From: Rosistilla carotiformis
Lineage (GTDB): Bacteria; Planctomycetota; Planctomycetia; Pirellulales; Pirellulaceae
Direction: 5' to 3'
DNA: 64,000 nucleotides
Assembly: GCF_007753095.1 (NCBI RefSeq)
Contig: NZ_CP036348.1
Location: 3,782,001-3,846,000 of the forward strand
Positions 1-7,561 of this stretch are shown piece after piece. The position numbers and the translations under genes were made by a program. The notes under the pieces were generated by a model. It did not search any database and was not told where the DNA came from. It worked only from the letters and a program-made list of their open reading frames with translations. Positions within the stretch are counted from its first letter, which is position 1. Every line of letters starts with the position of its first letter.

Positions 1-256
1 ATATTGTGGATGTCCCCTACTGAATCCCCTCAAGTCGAGAATCGCAGAGACTTCGAGGTATGGACATCGCTGCGTTGGAGCTACGTTGGGTGCAGCCGAT
101 ATTTTAAGTATCGACTTTCGTTGCGGTCGAGCTTTGCGAGCGCGCATATCCGATATCTAATTGAGTGCGCTCGATTCGCGCCGCAGGTTCTTCTTGAGTG
201 ATATCCCTTTGGTGCAGAATCGCTTTGACTCGATCGGCAAAAGTAACTTGCTACGG
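1..256. other. AT-rich flank without a recognisable gene
   Basis: These first bases lie downstream of the minus-strand DUF262 gene. Short open frames exist on both strands, but none has a recognisable motif or a convincing ribosome binding site. I see no RNA gene or clear terminator. The left end of the accessory segment is outside the window. Confidence 0.4.
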
Positions 257-1939
257 TCACTTTAACTCCCAGCGGACCGCAAGCAGACCTAACAGATCGG
301 CCTGACGATGCTTGACTACAGCCTCGTCCCAATTGTCGTGAGACAAAACTTGCGTTGTCATAATGAAGGACGTCACGCTGTCTTTGCCCTTGAAGTACGC
401 CGATTTCTTCTTTTCAAAATCGTAGTTGCTGGCCTTCGAATTGCGTCGCCTGTTCAGCGGGGCCAGATTGGCCAGACGGTGAACCCAGAAACGCCGCATT
501 CTTTCATCCGGCCACCACTCTGCCCACTGGCTGTTGTCTTTGACTGTCTGTGGCAAGATGTGCTCAAGCGTCAACAATTTACAGTCGTACTCCGCTAGCG
601 AATCTGATAGGAAGCAATCGGTACGTAAGATCAAGTAATTTCGACGAGGCGGCGACAACGTGTAGATCTCTCCCGAAAGAACTCCGTTGAACTCTTCGAT
701 CTCATCATTTCGCAATTCAACGCTCGTCAGCTTTGCATTGCCAGGATCCCGCTCCAGTTCCGCCAGTAATTCTGCGTATCGTGCCAACCGAGCGTTGACA
801 TATTTTCCGGTTACCAGCAGATAAGCGGCCAGCCGTTCCAGCTTTTGCGTGAACCAAAGCACATCAGTTGGATGATCGCGAAACTTCGTCAAGTAACTAA
901 TCGCGGGTGGTATCCAATCCGACTGAGGAATCCGCCCCAACCATCGCAAGTTGTCATTGATCGGTTTGTTGTTCGCGATGGACTGATAGCTTGCCCCAGT
1001 TGCGATGACAAACGATCGGGCCAATGGCTTGACGACTTCACCGATGAACCGACCTGGGTCGCTTTCCTTGGACAAGACATGTGTGTTGAATTCCTGTAGC
1101 AAATCATGCTTCGCTTTCGTCTTGGCGTAGATGGTTCGGATGTGGCTAAACAAGTCGTTGAATTGGTCGCGTCCAACCTCCGCTTCCAAATCCTCCCAAA
1201 GTGTCGTGTACTCCTCCTGATCGGTTTCCGGCAAACTTCCGATCAAATCCGCTTTGATAATGTCGATAGGCTTTAAGTCTTTCCCACGATTGTTCATCAC
1301 CGAGAAAACACGAAACGCTGATTTTTGGCTAGGCGTGGCGACCGCAACCAAATAGCATTGATTGACGATGAACTTTCCAAACTGAAACACTGCAGCGTGA
1401 TCGTTCTTGAACGATGCTTCGATACGATCGCGCAACGTGTTCGCGTTGGCTTGGATCTTCCGACGCGAATCGTTGTCCAACGCTTGAGAGTCCTTGGCCA
1501 GCAAACCACCGATATCGCCTTTCTGAATGTGTTTTTCGAAGAAGTCTCGATCCTTTTCGCGGATCGTCAGCCTTGGTTTTGGCTCCAAATCCTCCAATGG
1601 ATCGCCCGGTTCTAGTATGTACTTCACGAAGGCGTCCTTGTGCTTCGTGTCGACCGCTTGCGAAAGCAGTGCTAACAAAATCGTCAGCGTGGTCAAACGT
1701 TGTTGACCATCGATCACCTCCGCACGCGGAACTTTCTCCTCTTTGATCAGAACGATGCTGCCGAGAAAGTAGTTTTCATTGGGCTGCTCCGTAAAGAACT
1801 CAAACAGATCATCAAACAACTCGTTTGCTTGCTCGGCGTCCCAATCATACGGCCGTTGATATGGAGGGATCAAAAAGTCAAACTGCGAGCTGAAAATTTC
1901 TTTGAGAGGGTGCTCGCCACCATAAATTTGCTTTGGCAT
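257..1939 (-). CDS. GmrSD-like DUF262/DUF1524 (HNH) protein
   Basis: Predicted type IV restriction-like or related defence protein of about 560 residues. The N-terminal DUF262 (ParB/sulfiredoxin-like) part shows IPPYQRPYDWD at residues 24-34 and DGQQRLTT at 77-84, the signature of GmrS-type NTP-using domains. The C-terminal part has LEHILPQ followed by a downstream HRLANLAPL...N block, which fits a DUF1524 His-Me/HNH nuclease (GmrD-type). Both halves are fused in one chain, as in many single-chain GmrSD homologues. Known GmrSD enzymes cut modified (glucosylated hydroxymethylcytosine) phage DNA; the substrate here is unknown. The frame extends to 2014, but I prefer the ATG at 1939 because the extra 25 residues are basic and unlike the family start. 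It sits in an AT-rich defence-like segment next to an IS relic. Confidence 0.85.
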   Translation of the reverse strand: MPKQIYGGEHPLKEIFSSQFDFLIPPYQRPYDWDAEQANELFDDLFEFFTEQPNENYFLGSIVLIKEEKVPRAEVIDGQQRLTTLTILLALLSQAVDTKHKDAFVKYILEPGDPLEDLEPKPRLTIREKDRDFFEKHIQKGDIGGLLAKDSQALDNDSRRKIQANANTLRDRIEASFKNDHAAVFQFGKFIVNQCYLVAVATPSQKSAFRVFSVMNNRGKDLKPIDIIKADLIGSLPETDQEEYTTLWEDLEAEVGRDQFNDLFSHIRTIYAKTKAKHDLLQEFNTHVLSKESDPGRFIGEVVKPLARSFVIATGASYQSIANNKPINDNLRWLGRIPQSDWIPPAISYLTKFRDHPTDVLWFTQKLERLAAYLLVTGKYVNARLARYAELLAELERDPGNAKLTSVELRNDEIEEFNGVLSGEIYTLSPPRRNYLILRTDCFLSDSLAEYDCKLLTLEHILPQTVKDNSQWAEWWPDERMRRFWVHRLANLAPLNRRRNSKASNYDFEKKKSAYFKGKDSVTSFIMTTQVLSHDNWDEAVVKHRQADLLGLLAVRWELK

Positions 1940-2169
1940 CAGAACTCGTTTCGGCAAGGGGTGAAATTGGCAGCGAATGTTTCTCCGGACAAAGCGTAGT
2001 CCAGGTTCGCGCATTAGACGGCGTCGCGTTTTCGTTAGAGAGGTTACTTGTCATACGAAGCACGCACGTTGGCGTCCAGTCCCCCTTCACTGGTGTCGCA
2101 TGGAATGCTCTCCAAAAACTGCTCCAGGTGTTATGAAAGTCTAGAGCCAATTTCCGCAAAGGATTTACC

Positions 2170-2815
2170 ATGAGCAAGAAACGAGGACGACATTCACCCG
2201 AAAAGATCATCAAGTAGCTGCATGACGCGGATGCCACGCTTTCCGCCGACAAAAGCGTGGGCGAAGTTCTCCAAGAACTGGAAGTTAGCGATGCCACGCT
2301 AAGTCGCAGGCGCTGCCTGTACGGCGGCATGAAGAGCGGAGAGGGCAAATGTCTAAGGGCACGTGAGGAGGAGAACGACCGACTCAAGAAATTTGGGGCC
2401 GAACAAGCTTCGGAAATTTCGATACGGCAGGATATCACCCAGGCAAAATGGCCACCCCTAAAGCGTGACGCGCGGCAGAAGCAGGGCTCCAACTGTAGTT
2501 CGCAGTGTCGCAATGACGCGCCCGTCGCGTGCTCGACCATCCGCGATCGAGCAATTGCTGGCTAAAATTGGGGTTGAGGTCCTCTGCATCGAACCTGGCT
2601 CGCCTTGGCATAACGGTGTGTGCGTGAGTTTCAACAGTCGGTTTCGTGACGAGTATCAGCATCACACGGATTTGATCAGTATAGACCAAACACGGATAAA
2701 GGCACGAGCTTGGCGGGGGGACTTCAACATTCGGCGGTCGCACAGTTCGCTTGGCTACCGAACCCCATCGGAGTTCGCGAATCGCCGTGCTGATTCCGTT
2801 CGGCGTACGTACTAA
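2170..2815 (+). pseudogene. Decayed IS3-family transposase (orfA start plus orfB end)
   Basis: Reading from the ATG at 2170 gives a typical IS3 OrfA N-terminus (MSKKRGRHSPEKIIK), broken by an in-frame TAG at 2215-2217. The frame then continues with a recognisable helix-turn-helix/leucine-zipper part (SVGEVLQELEVSDATLSR, then a REEENDRLKK stretch). Most of the DDE integrase is missing. From about 2530 only the C-terminal end of OrfB remains, with EPGSPWHNGVCVSFNSRFRDE and the terminal HSSLGYRTPSEF motif. A nonsense mutation plus a large internal deletion therefore make this a relic. I could not find clear terminal inverted repeats or a target duplication. It marks past insertion into the accessory segment. 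Confidence 0.85.
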
Positions 2816-3099
2816 CTCTAGGACGACTGCGAATCATCGATTGCTGGCTCCTGAGCCGATCATTCGTAGCGCCTGTTATAGAAAAGGCGGGCATCCAACA
2901 GCCCATATTCACTTTTGGGGGCAGGGGGGCGTGGTGGGTATCAGGAGCTTGGCATTACAAAAGCTGGCTGGCCACACTTGTCGGAGCGCACGTTAGGTTT
3001 GAAGGTTTGCTATGATCTAGTATTTCATCCTAAGTTGCATGATGCTGAACCAGTTCAGTGCCAGACAATCAGCAATAATGCAAACGGTCAATATGTTCA
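2816..3099 (+). other. Intergenic region upstream of the FRG gene
   Basis: About 280 bases between the transposase relic and the FRG-domain gene, including a G-rich stretch near 2918-2936. No gene is evident. It presumably holds the promoter for the FRG two-gene unit, but I cannot point to convincing -35/-10 boxes. A short 18-codon frame starts at ATG 3094 in another frame and ends soon after; I do not call it a gene. Confidence 0.3.
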
Positions 3100-3924
3100 G
3101 TGAGGGGTCGAGTGGCAGTAGCATCAGCAAGGGAGCGGGCAAAGATTAGGCGGCGGTTCGCAAAGTGTCCGCTTGAATGCCCACTTTATGCCGACACCAC
3201 CATCCAGTCTTTAAGTGATTTTTTTGCTGTATTCCATTCATTGCTCGATCCCGGAAAGGTTTTTTGGTTCCGCGGCCACTCCAAGTTGAGTTATAGACTA
3301 GCTCCTTCAGCATTAAGGTATTCGACAGTAGATGCCAGAAACAAAGCATTGAGCCTGGTATCTGAGATGAAGAGGTTTCTGGAGATGAAGCTTCCGCGTC
3401 CGCCTGCTCCGCACGATAATTTGGGTTGGATGCAGGTCGCACAGCACTACGGACTGCCAACTCGATTGCTCGACTGGACTCAGAACGCTGCGGTGGCGTT
3501 GTTTTTTACATGCTGCTCAAATCAACAAGACGATGGCTTGGTTGCCATTCTTAACCCGATTGAATTAAACCTAGCAGTGGATGCTAGCCTTCCTCGTGTT
3601 TTCAATTTCCAAAAGGATGCGAAAGTTATCGAGCCGTATCTTGAGATGGATGGTCGCGACTCCCGACGAGGAAGGAAAACTATTGCGATCAACCCCACGT
3701 GGAACACTGAACGAATTGCGATGCAACAAGGGGCGTTTACGCTACATGGGAAACGATTTGAACTCGATAACAGTCAAGCAAGCTCGCTAATTTACGTTCC
3801 GATCCTAAAGGAATTTAAATCAACTTTGTTAAACGAACTCGAACGTGTTGGAATTGGTGAAATGTTCATTCTCCCAGAGCCTGAACACGTTTGTTCTCAC
3901 TTGCTTCGTTCCGCAAGGATTTAG
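3100..3924 (+). CDS. FRG-domain protein (candidate defence protein)
   Basis: Protein of up to 274 residues carrying an FRG domain (PF08867). FWFRGHS is at residues 55-61, and the second hallmark block QHYGLPTRLLDW is at 115-126, followed by a hydrophobic AVALFFTC. FRG proteins are frequent in prophages and defence islands, but their biochemical activity is not firmly known. The start is uncertain. GTG at 3100 gives the longest form; GTG at 3112 has a closer G-rich Shine-Dalgarno-like stretch (AGGGG at 3103-3107). There is no ATG in frame before the domain. The next gene begins 8 bases after the stop, so the two are almost certainly co-transcribed. Codon use and base composition are more AT-rich than in the rest of the window. 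Confidence 0.8.
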   Translation: MRGRVAVASARERAKIRRRFAKCPLECPLYADTTIQSLSDFFAVFHSLLDPGKVFWFRGHSKLSYRLAPSALRYSTVDARNKALSLVSEMKRFLEMKLPRPPAPHDNLGWMQVAQHYGLPTRLLDWTQNAAVALFFTCCSNQQDDGLVAILNPIELNLAVDASLPRVFNFQKDAKVIEPYLEMDGRDSRRGRKTIAINPTWNTERIAMQQGAFTLHGKRFELDNSQASSLIYVPILKEFKSTLLNELERVGIGEMFILPEPEHVCSHLLRSARI

Positions 3925-3932
3925 GAATTTAA

Positions 3933-5114
3933 ATGGCAGACCATATCCCAAACGTTACAGGCGACGAAGCAGCGGGGCTCGCATCTCGTTATTTTGGAGA
4001 CTCGATTCATGCACGAGTTCCATTGAACCGTGCCCCAAAACTCTCCGCAGCACTCCCCAAGAGCCGCAAACTGTGGGTGGATAGCTGCTTCGATGGCTTT
4101 GACGATGTCGAATCACGCCGTAGTAAGCTAGTAGGGGATAAAAACAATTGGTTTGATTTCATGAGTGAGTTCCAAACATTCGATTCCTTTTGCCTGTGCC
4201 TTGGCAGTCCAGTTCAGGCGACGGTAAATGCGATGGTGAACGAATTGCTCGATCAATGTGCGTTGCACAAGCCGTCATGGATCAGTGTTCCTCAGCTGCC
4301 GATTGTGGATGGGGCTGATCGAAACAAAATTAATAGAGCGTTGGCTAAGGCAACTGGAAACTGGAAAAGCTCAAACGGCTTCTCGGGAAGACTAATTCTC
4401 CCATTGATCTTTATGCATCAAAAACAATTGACGAAGAAAACGGAACGTAATCCAAAAGTTCAGCAAGCAGAGAAATGTTACCACGATGCCCACGCCGATG
4501 GATTCTGGGTGGTTGATCAAAGTTTAGTCGATGACAGTGGTTCAGCCACACTACGGCAAAAACGATTCCCGGGGATCCTGTCGTTGCACGAAGAACTGAA
4601 CGATCGGATACCGAGCAAATTGAAGCTCGGTGGTCCGTACTGGGGACTAAATATTGTGCTTTGGGCAAAGGGGCTGATTGAGTCGCCACTTATCGGAGTG
4701 GGGTCGGGTTACAACTACTTCGTTTCGGGTGGGAAAGTTCGTCCGCCAAGCGCGAGGATTGCCATCCCAGCCCTTAGACGAAGAGTCAAAGTCACCCCTG
4801 AACTATCAAAATGGCTCGACAACGCAATGTCCAGATTATCTGCTTCGCATCCTGCACGATCCGAATTCGCGGACATCAAGAAAAACCTAACGCTGTTCCA
4901 GGACACAACGCGGGCAAAAGAACAGGTCGCCAGCTTCTACAAAAACTGGTACGACGGCATCGCGTCGGTCCCATCGACCGGTCGTTCAATGGCACTGTTT
5001 CAGGATTTGTCAGCAGCGTATGCGCTAGGTAAGTCATTGCCTCCATTTGCTGACGAGGGCACGGCAAGACGCCCTGAGTCCGTTGCCGAGCCACTAATGT
5101 TAAGTTGCCTCTGA
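3933..5114 (+). CDS. Unrecognised 393-residue protein paired with FRG
   Basis: I do not recognise this family. The protein has no signal peptide or membrane segment. It alternates hydrophobic strands and helices (for example KLWVDSCFDGF near 48-58, WISVPQLPIVDG near 115-126, GRLILPLIFM, GFWVVDQSLVDD, then GGPYWGLNIVLWAKGL and IGVGSGYNYFVSGG), which reads like an alpha/beta or barrel-like enzyme core. The Gly/Trp/Tyr-rich segment around residues 233-268 is the most family-like part and a candidate active site. It starts 8 bases after the FRG stop, so a joint function is likely. Its 3' end overlaps the convergent gene at 5100-5792 by 15 bases. A nucleotide- or base-modifying barrel is only a guess. 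Confidence 0.7.
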   Translation: MADHIPNVTGDEAAGLASRYFGDSIHARVPLNRAPKLSAALPKSRKLWVDSCFDGFDDVESRRSKLVGDKNNWFDFMSEFQTFDSFCLCLGSPVQATVNAMVNELLDQCALHKPSWISVPQLPIVDGADRNKINRALAKATGNWKSSNGFSGRLILPLIFMHQKQLTKKTERNPKVQQAEKCYHDAHADGFWVVDQSLVDDSGSATLRQKRFPGILSLHEELNDRIPSKLKLGGPYWGLNIVLWAKGLIESPLIGVGSGYNYFVSGGKVRPPSARIAIPALRRRVKVTPELSKWLDNAMSRLSASHPARSEFADIKKNLTLFQDTTRAKEQVASFYKNWYDGIASVPSTGRSMALFQDLSAAYALGKSLPPFADEGTARRPESVAEPLMLSCL

Positions 5115-5792
5115 GCGTGCAGCTTCATTCCAAAATTTCTCAGCGCAATAAAGACGTACTGCTGGATCGTGGCAGTGCGAATTGATGTCCGCATCAATAA
5201 AAAGTTCGCATCGAGTCGACGCTACTCCAATCAAACCAATCCCCAGATCAAAGTACTTTTCCCACTGGCTAGGGTCTGCAGCTACCCGTCGTGCCAACTG
5301 GATTGGAAGCGCCACGTAAGACTCTGCGGCAAACCCTAGGTTTGCCCGAGCTTGCTGCAATGCCTCTTCGACACGGGCTAATTTAGCCTCCACGGCCACG
5401 ATACGATCCTGAAGCGGCATCCAACCATTGCGTTTCTGAAGCGTGCCACGCTTAGTTCGCACCAAAAAACCGTCGGCTTGAAGACGAGCAATGTCTCGCT
5501 CTAGACACTCACGCGTAAGCGCAGTTGAAAACTTCTTCGCAAGGCAATCCACTGAGATAGACCGGCGATCTTCAACGTCGGGGACCTGCAGCAGTAACGC
5601 TGCCCTTGTGATGGACGTCACAGCCTTTTTCTGCCTAAGTCCCAGCCTGTGCTGCACGTGCTTCAAGTTGAACTGAATGCCGGCAAAATCACAGATTCCC
5701 CAAGGAGACACAAATTCTTCTTTCACGATCAAACCGCTACGTCGCATCCATCGCAGGACGCTTGTAGACATTTCTGATTCTCGCGAGAACAT
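5100..5792 (-). CDS. Putative PD-(D/E)XK-like protein with winged-helix segment
   Basis: Protein of 230 residues; an internal ATG at 5771 would give 223. Residues about 60-120 look like a winged helix: ITRAALLLQVP..., LTRECLERDIARLQADGFLV, then a basic wing. They are flanked by GICDFAG (Asp35) and IVAVEAKLAR (Glu135-x-Lys137), which together resemble the D...ExK triad of PD-(D/E)XK nucleases, followed by ALQQARANLGFAAESYVALP, a pattern seen in such folds. I infer a nuclease-like or DNA-binding role. It is convergent with the FRG-associated gene and overlaps its end by 15 bases. No family name can be given with confidence. Confidence 0.65.
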   Translation of the reverse strand: MFSRESEMSTSVLRWMRRSGLIVKEEFVSPWGICDFAGIQFNLKHVQHRLGLRQKKAVTSITRAALLLQVPDVEDRRSISVDCLAKKFSTALTRECLERDIARLQADGFLVRTKRGTLQKRNGWMPLQDRIVAVEAKLARVEEALQQARANLGFAAESYVALPIQLARRVAADPSQWEKYFDLGIGLIGVASTRCELFIDADINSHCHDPAVRLYCAEKFWNEAARSEAT

Positions 5793-6090
5793 TGTCCTTT
5801 TCTCCTGTCCATATCAGCTTTGCTGTATCTGATTGTAACGCTCAACGTCCAAGGCGAGTGTCCAATACGGCGATACTCATGCGTTCGAATCGTTTTTTGA
5901 TTTGGACATTTGCATGTCCCCGGCGTAGCCTTGCCAACAAAACACGCAGACCTGGGAGCAGATGCCGAGTGGTGGATGGCGATAATTACCGGACTACACT
6001 CAATGCCACAAAACCTCCTAACAGACAGCGGAAGGTTGCTGGCTGAGGCCAAACACCGCAAGAAAAAGCGGAAGGACTAAGGTGCAAACG
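5793..6090. other. Intergenic region between the accessory segment and tRNA-Asn
   Basis: About 300 bases hold only short overlapping frames on both strands (up to about 110 codons) without motifs or plausible starts. The region must contain the promoter of the minus-strand 230-residue gene. I searched by eye for a copy of the tRNA 3' end as an attachment site and did not find one. Confidence 0.35.
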
Positions 6091-6131
6091 AAAAAAAGCC
6101 CGACGTTCGATCACTCGAGGTCGGGCTTTTA
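6091..6131 (-). terminator. Rho-independent terminator of tRNA-Asn
   Basis: The arms AAAAGCCCGAC (ending at 6104) and GTCGGGCTTTT (ending at 6130) form an 11-bp stem around a 15-base loop. Read on the minus strand it ends in a run of seven T (6091-6097). It lies about 40 bases past the 3' end of the tRNA, consistent with terminating the tRNA transcript. Confidence 0.8.
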
Positions 6132-6168
6132 GTTCATACTAGCTCGTAGCCTTTATGGCTTGAAAAAG

Positions 6169-6241
6169 CTCCCCCGAGAGGACTCGAACCTCTGACAAGG
6201 CGGTTAACAGCCGCCTGCTCTACCAACTGAGCTACAGGGGA
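6169..6241 (-). tRNA. tRNA-Asn (anticodon GTT)
   Basis: The minus strand folds as a full cloverleaf of 73 bases. The acceptor is TCCCCTG paired with CGGGGGA, the D-arm is GCTCAGTTGGTAGAGC, the anticodon stem is GGCGG/CCGCC around loop CTGTTAA (anticodon GTT), and the T-arm is AGAGGTTCGAGTCCTCT. The discriminator base is G and CCA is not encoded. Its 3' end faces the AT-rich accessory segment at lower coordinates, the normal orientation for a tRNA used as an integration site. Confidence 0.97.
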
Positions 6242-6613
6242 ATATGGAGCGGATTGCTGCTCCGGGGACGCCCAGGTCCTTCGTGGGACTTGGGTTTCCG
6301 AGGCGGCGTTCCTCTCGTGTCCGAAATTTACTGTATCACTTTCATCCTCGCAAGGTCGCCTTAGGGGCTATCGGCAAGCTTTTTTCACAACTTGAGTCGG
6401 CCCAGCACGGTTTGTACCAATCGTGCCGGAAAAGCTTGACTTTCCGCTCGGTCGACGCGACGGCGGCGTTCTCCCGCGAGGCGGCACCACGCTGCAAATT
6501 TTCTCGCTCCGCGGCGACCGAAACGCTGGACTCGAGCGTTTGGGCGAACGGTGCGGCGCTTGAGTCGGCTGAAGCCTCCACTCCAGCGCCTTGAGCTCGT
6601 TCGGCTGAAGCCT
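6242..6613. other. Intergenic region with a short duplicated element
   Basis: About 370 bases upstream of the tRNA and downstream of the minus-strand hydrolase gene. Several frames cross it on both strands, but their sequences are low-complexity and look like shadows. It presumably carries the tRNA promoter near 6242-6300. The right end contains one copy of a 22-base direct repeat listed separately. Confidence 0.35.
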
Positions 6614-6624
6614 TTACTCCAGCG
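6567..6624. repeat. Two copies of a 22-base direct repeat
   Basis: GGCTGAAGCCTCCACTCCAGCG at 6567-6588 and a copy differing at two bases at 6603-6624, 36 bases apart. The first part (GGCTGAAGCC) is close to an imperfect palindrome. The second copy runs into the end of the hydrolase gene and encodes its last few residues and stop. It may be a dispersed intergenic repeat of the genome; no further copies were noticed in this window. Confidence 0.6.
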
Positions 6625-7561
6625 GTTGGTCGAACATCTTGGGCAGCAGCCATTGCAGTCCCGATTGGATCGCGTCGAGGTCGTCGGCGCGGTAGGGGGT
6701 ATCGTGTTCGGCTTCGGGCAGGACGACCAGGCGGTGCGGGCCGGCGTAGGCGTCGATGATCGATTGCTGAAGCCGAGCGGGGACGAGGGCGTCGAGTTGC
6801 GATTGGACAAACAGAGCTGGCATCTGGCAGTGGCTGGCGGTTGTCGTGGCGTCCATCTTCGCTTCGATCGATGCCGCGATCCACGTTCCGCCGCGATGAG
6901 CGTTCCACCAGGCGTTGCCGTCGCGGACCATGTCGACGAGCGGCGGCGGGTTGCGGATCATCAGCGCGTCGGCCTCGCGTTGGCTGGCCAAATACAAAGC
7001 TGTCACCGAACCGAGACTGTTGCCGACGATCAATGTCTTCGTGTTGGGACCGACGCGGTGCTGTTGCAGATGATCCCAAACGGCAAGGACTGCGGCGGGA
7101 ATGTGTCGCAGCGAGGCGGAGCCTTGGCTGAGTCCGTAGCCCGGCGGATTCCAGGTCCAAACTTCGACATCGCGCGGCTGGAAGAGCAGGGCGGGAAAAG
7201 CTGTCGATCGCTCGGCGCGGCCGCCTGTCCCAGGCAACTTTAAGATCAGCAGATCGGCCGGCGATTGATCAACGTCCAACGGCGCTGCGGCTTGTGTGCC
7301 AGCTGGCTTCCGCGCCGCGAAGCATTCGATGTCGCCTTGCGGTCCGTCGACGATCATCCGCGTCGCGGGTTGCGGATCGTCGACCACGCGCCGCGAGGGA
7401 CGAAGGATAAAGCGGTCGGCGAGTCGTTTGCGAAGCCACATCGATGGAGTTCCAACACGTTCGAAGTTCAGCCCCGCGTTTCGATCCGCACCGCCTGGAC
7501 CAACTGGCGGCTCAATCCCAGCGGCTGTACCGTAACATGCAGTAGATCGCGTTGACACCAT
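6614..7561 (-). CDS. Alpha/beta hydrolase
   Basis: Predicted serine hydrolase of the alpha/beta fold with unknown substrate. It shows LLILKLPGTGG (oxyanion strand), the nucleophile elbow GNSLGS, an acidic residue in FVQSQLDALVP and the histidine in LPEAEHDTPY. No signal peptide is evident. The frame allows 315 residues from 7561, which overlaps the end of the upstream glycosyltransferase gene by about 50 bases. An internal ATG at 7441 (MWLRKRLADRF...) gives 275 residues with no overlap, and the family-like sequence starts after it, so the true start may be there. It is probably co-transcribed with the glycosyltransferase. Confidence 0.8.
   Translation of the reverse strand: MVSTRSTACYGTAAGIEPPVGPGGADRNAGLNFERVGTPSMWLRKRLADRFILRPSRRVVDDPQPATRMIVDGPQGDIECFAARKPAGTQAAAPLDVDQSPADLLILKLPGTGGRAERSTAFPALLFQPRDVEVWTWNPPGYGLSQGSASLRHIPAAVLAVWDHLQQHRVGPNTKTLIVGNSLGSVTALYLASQREADALMIRNPPPLVDMVRDGNAWWNAHRGGTWIAASIEAKMDATTTASHCQMPALFVQSQLDALVPARLQQSIIDAYAGPHRLVVLPEAEHDTPYRADDLDAIQSGLQWLLPKMFDQPLE

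Noticed and set aside
3094-3150. Short ATG frame (18 codons) overlapping the FRG gene start
   Set aside because: Too short and in another frame; no evidence of a leader peptide function.
5793-6090. Second copy of the tRNA-Asn 3' end as an att site
   Set aside because: No stretch matching the tRNA 3' half (CTCCCCCGAGAGG) was found by eye in 1-6168 outside the tRNA.
6342-7160. Minus-strand Arg-rich frame (272 codons) overlapping the hydrolase gene
   Set aside because: Low-complexity Arg/Ser/Pro translation typical of a frame shadow; the hydrolase frame has GNSLGS and catalytic His.
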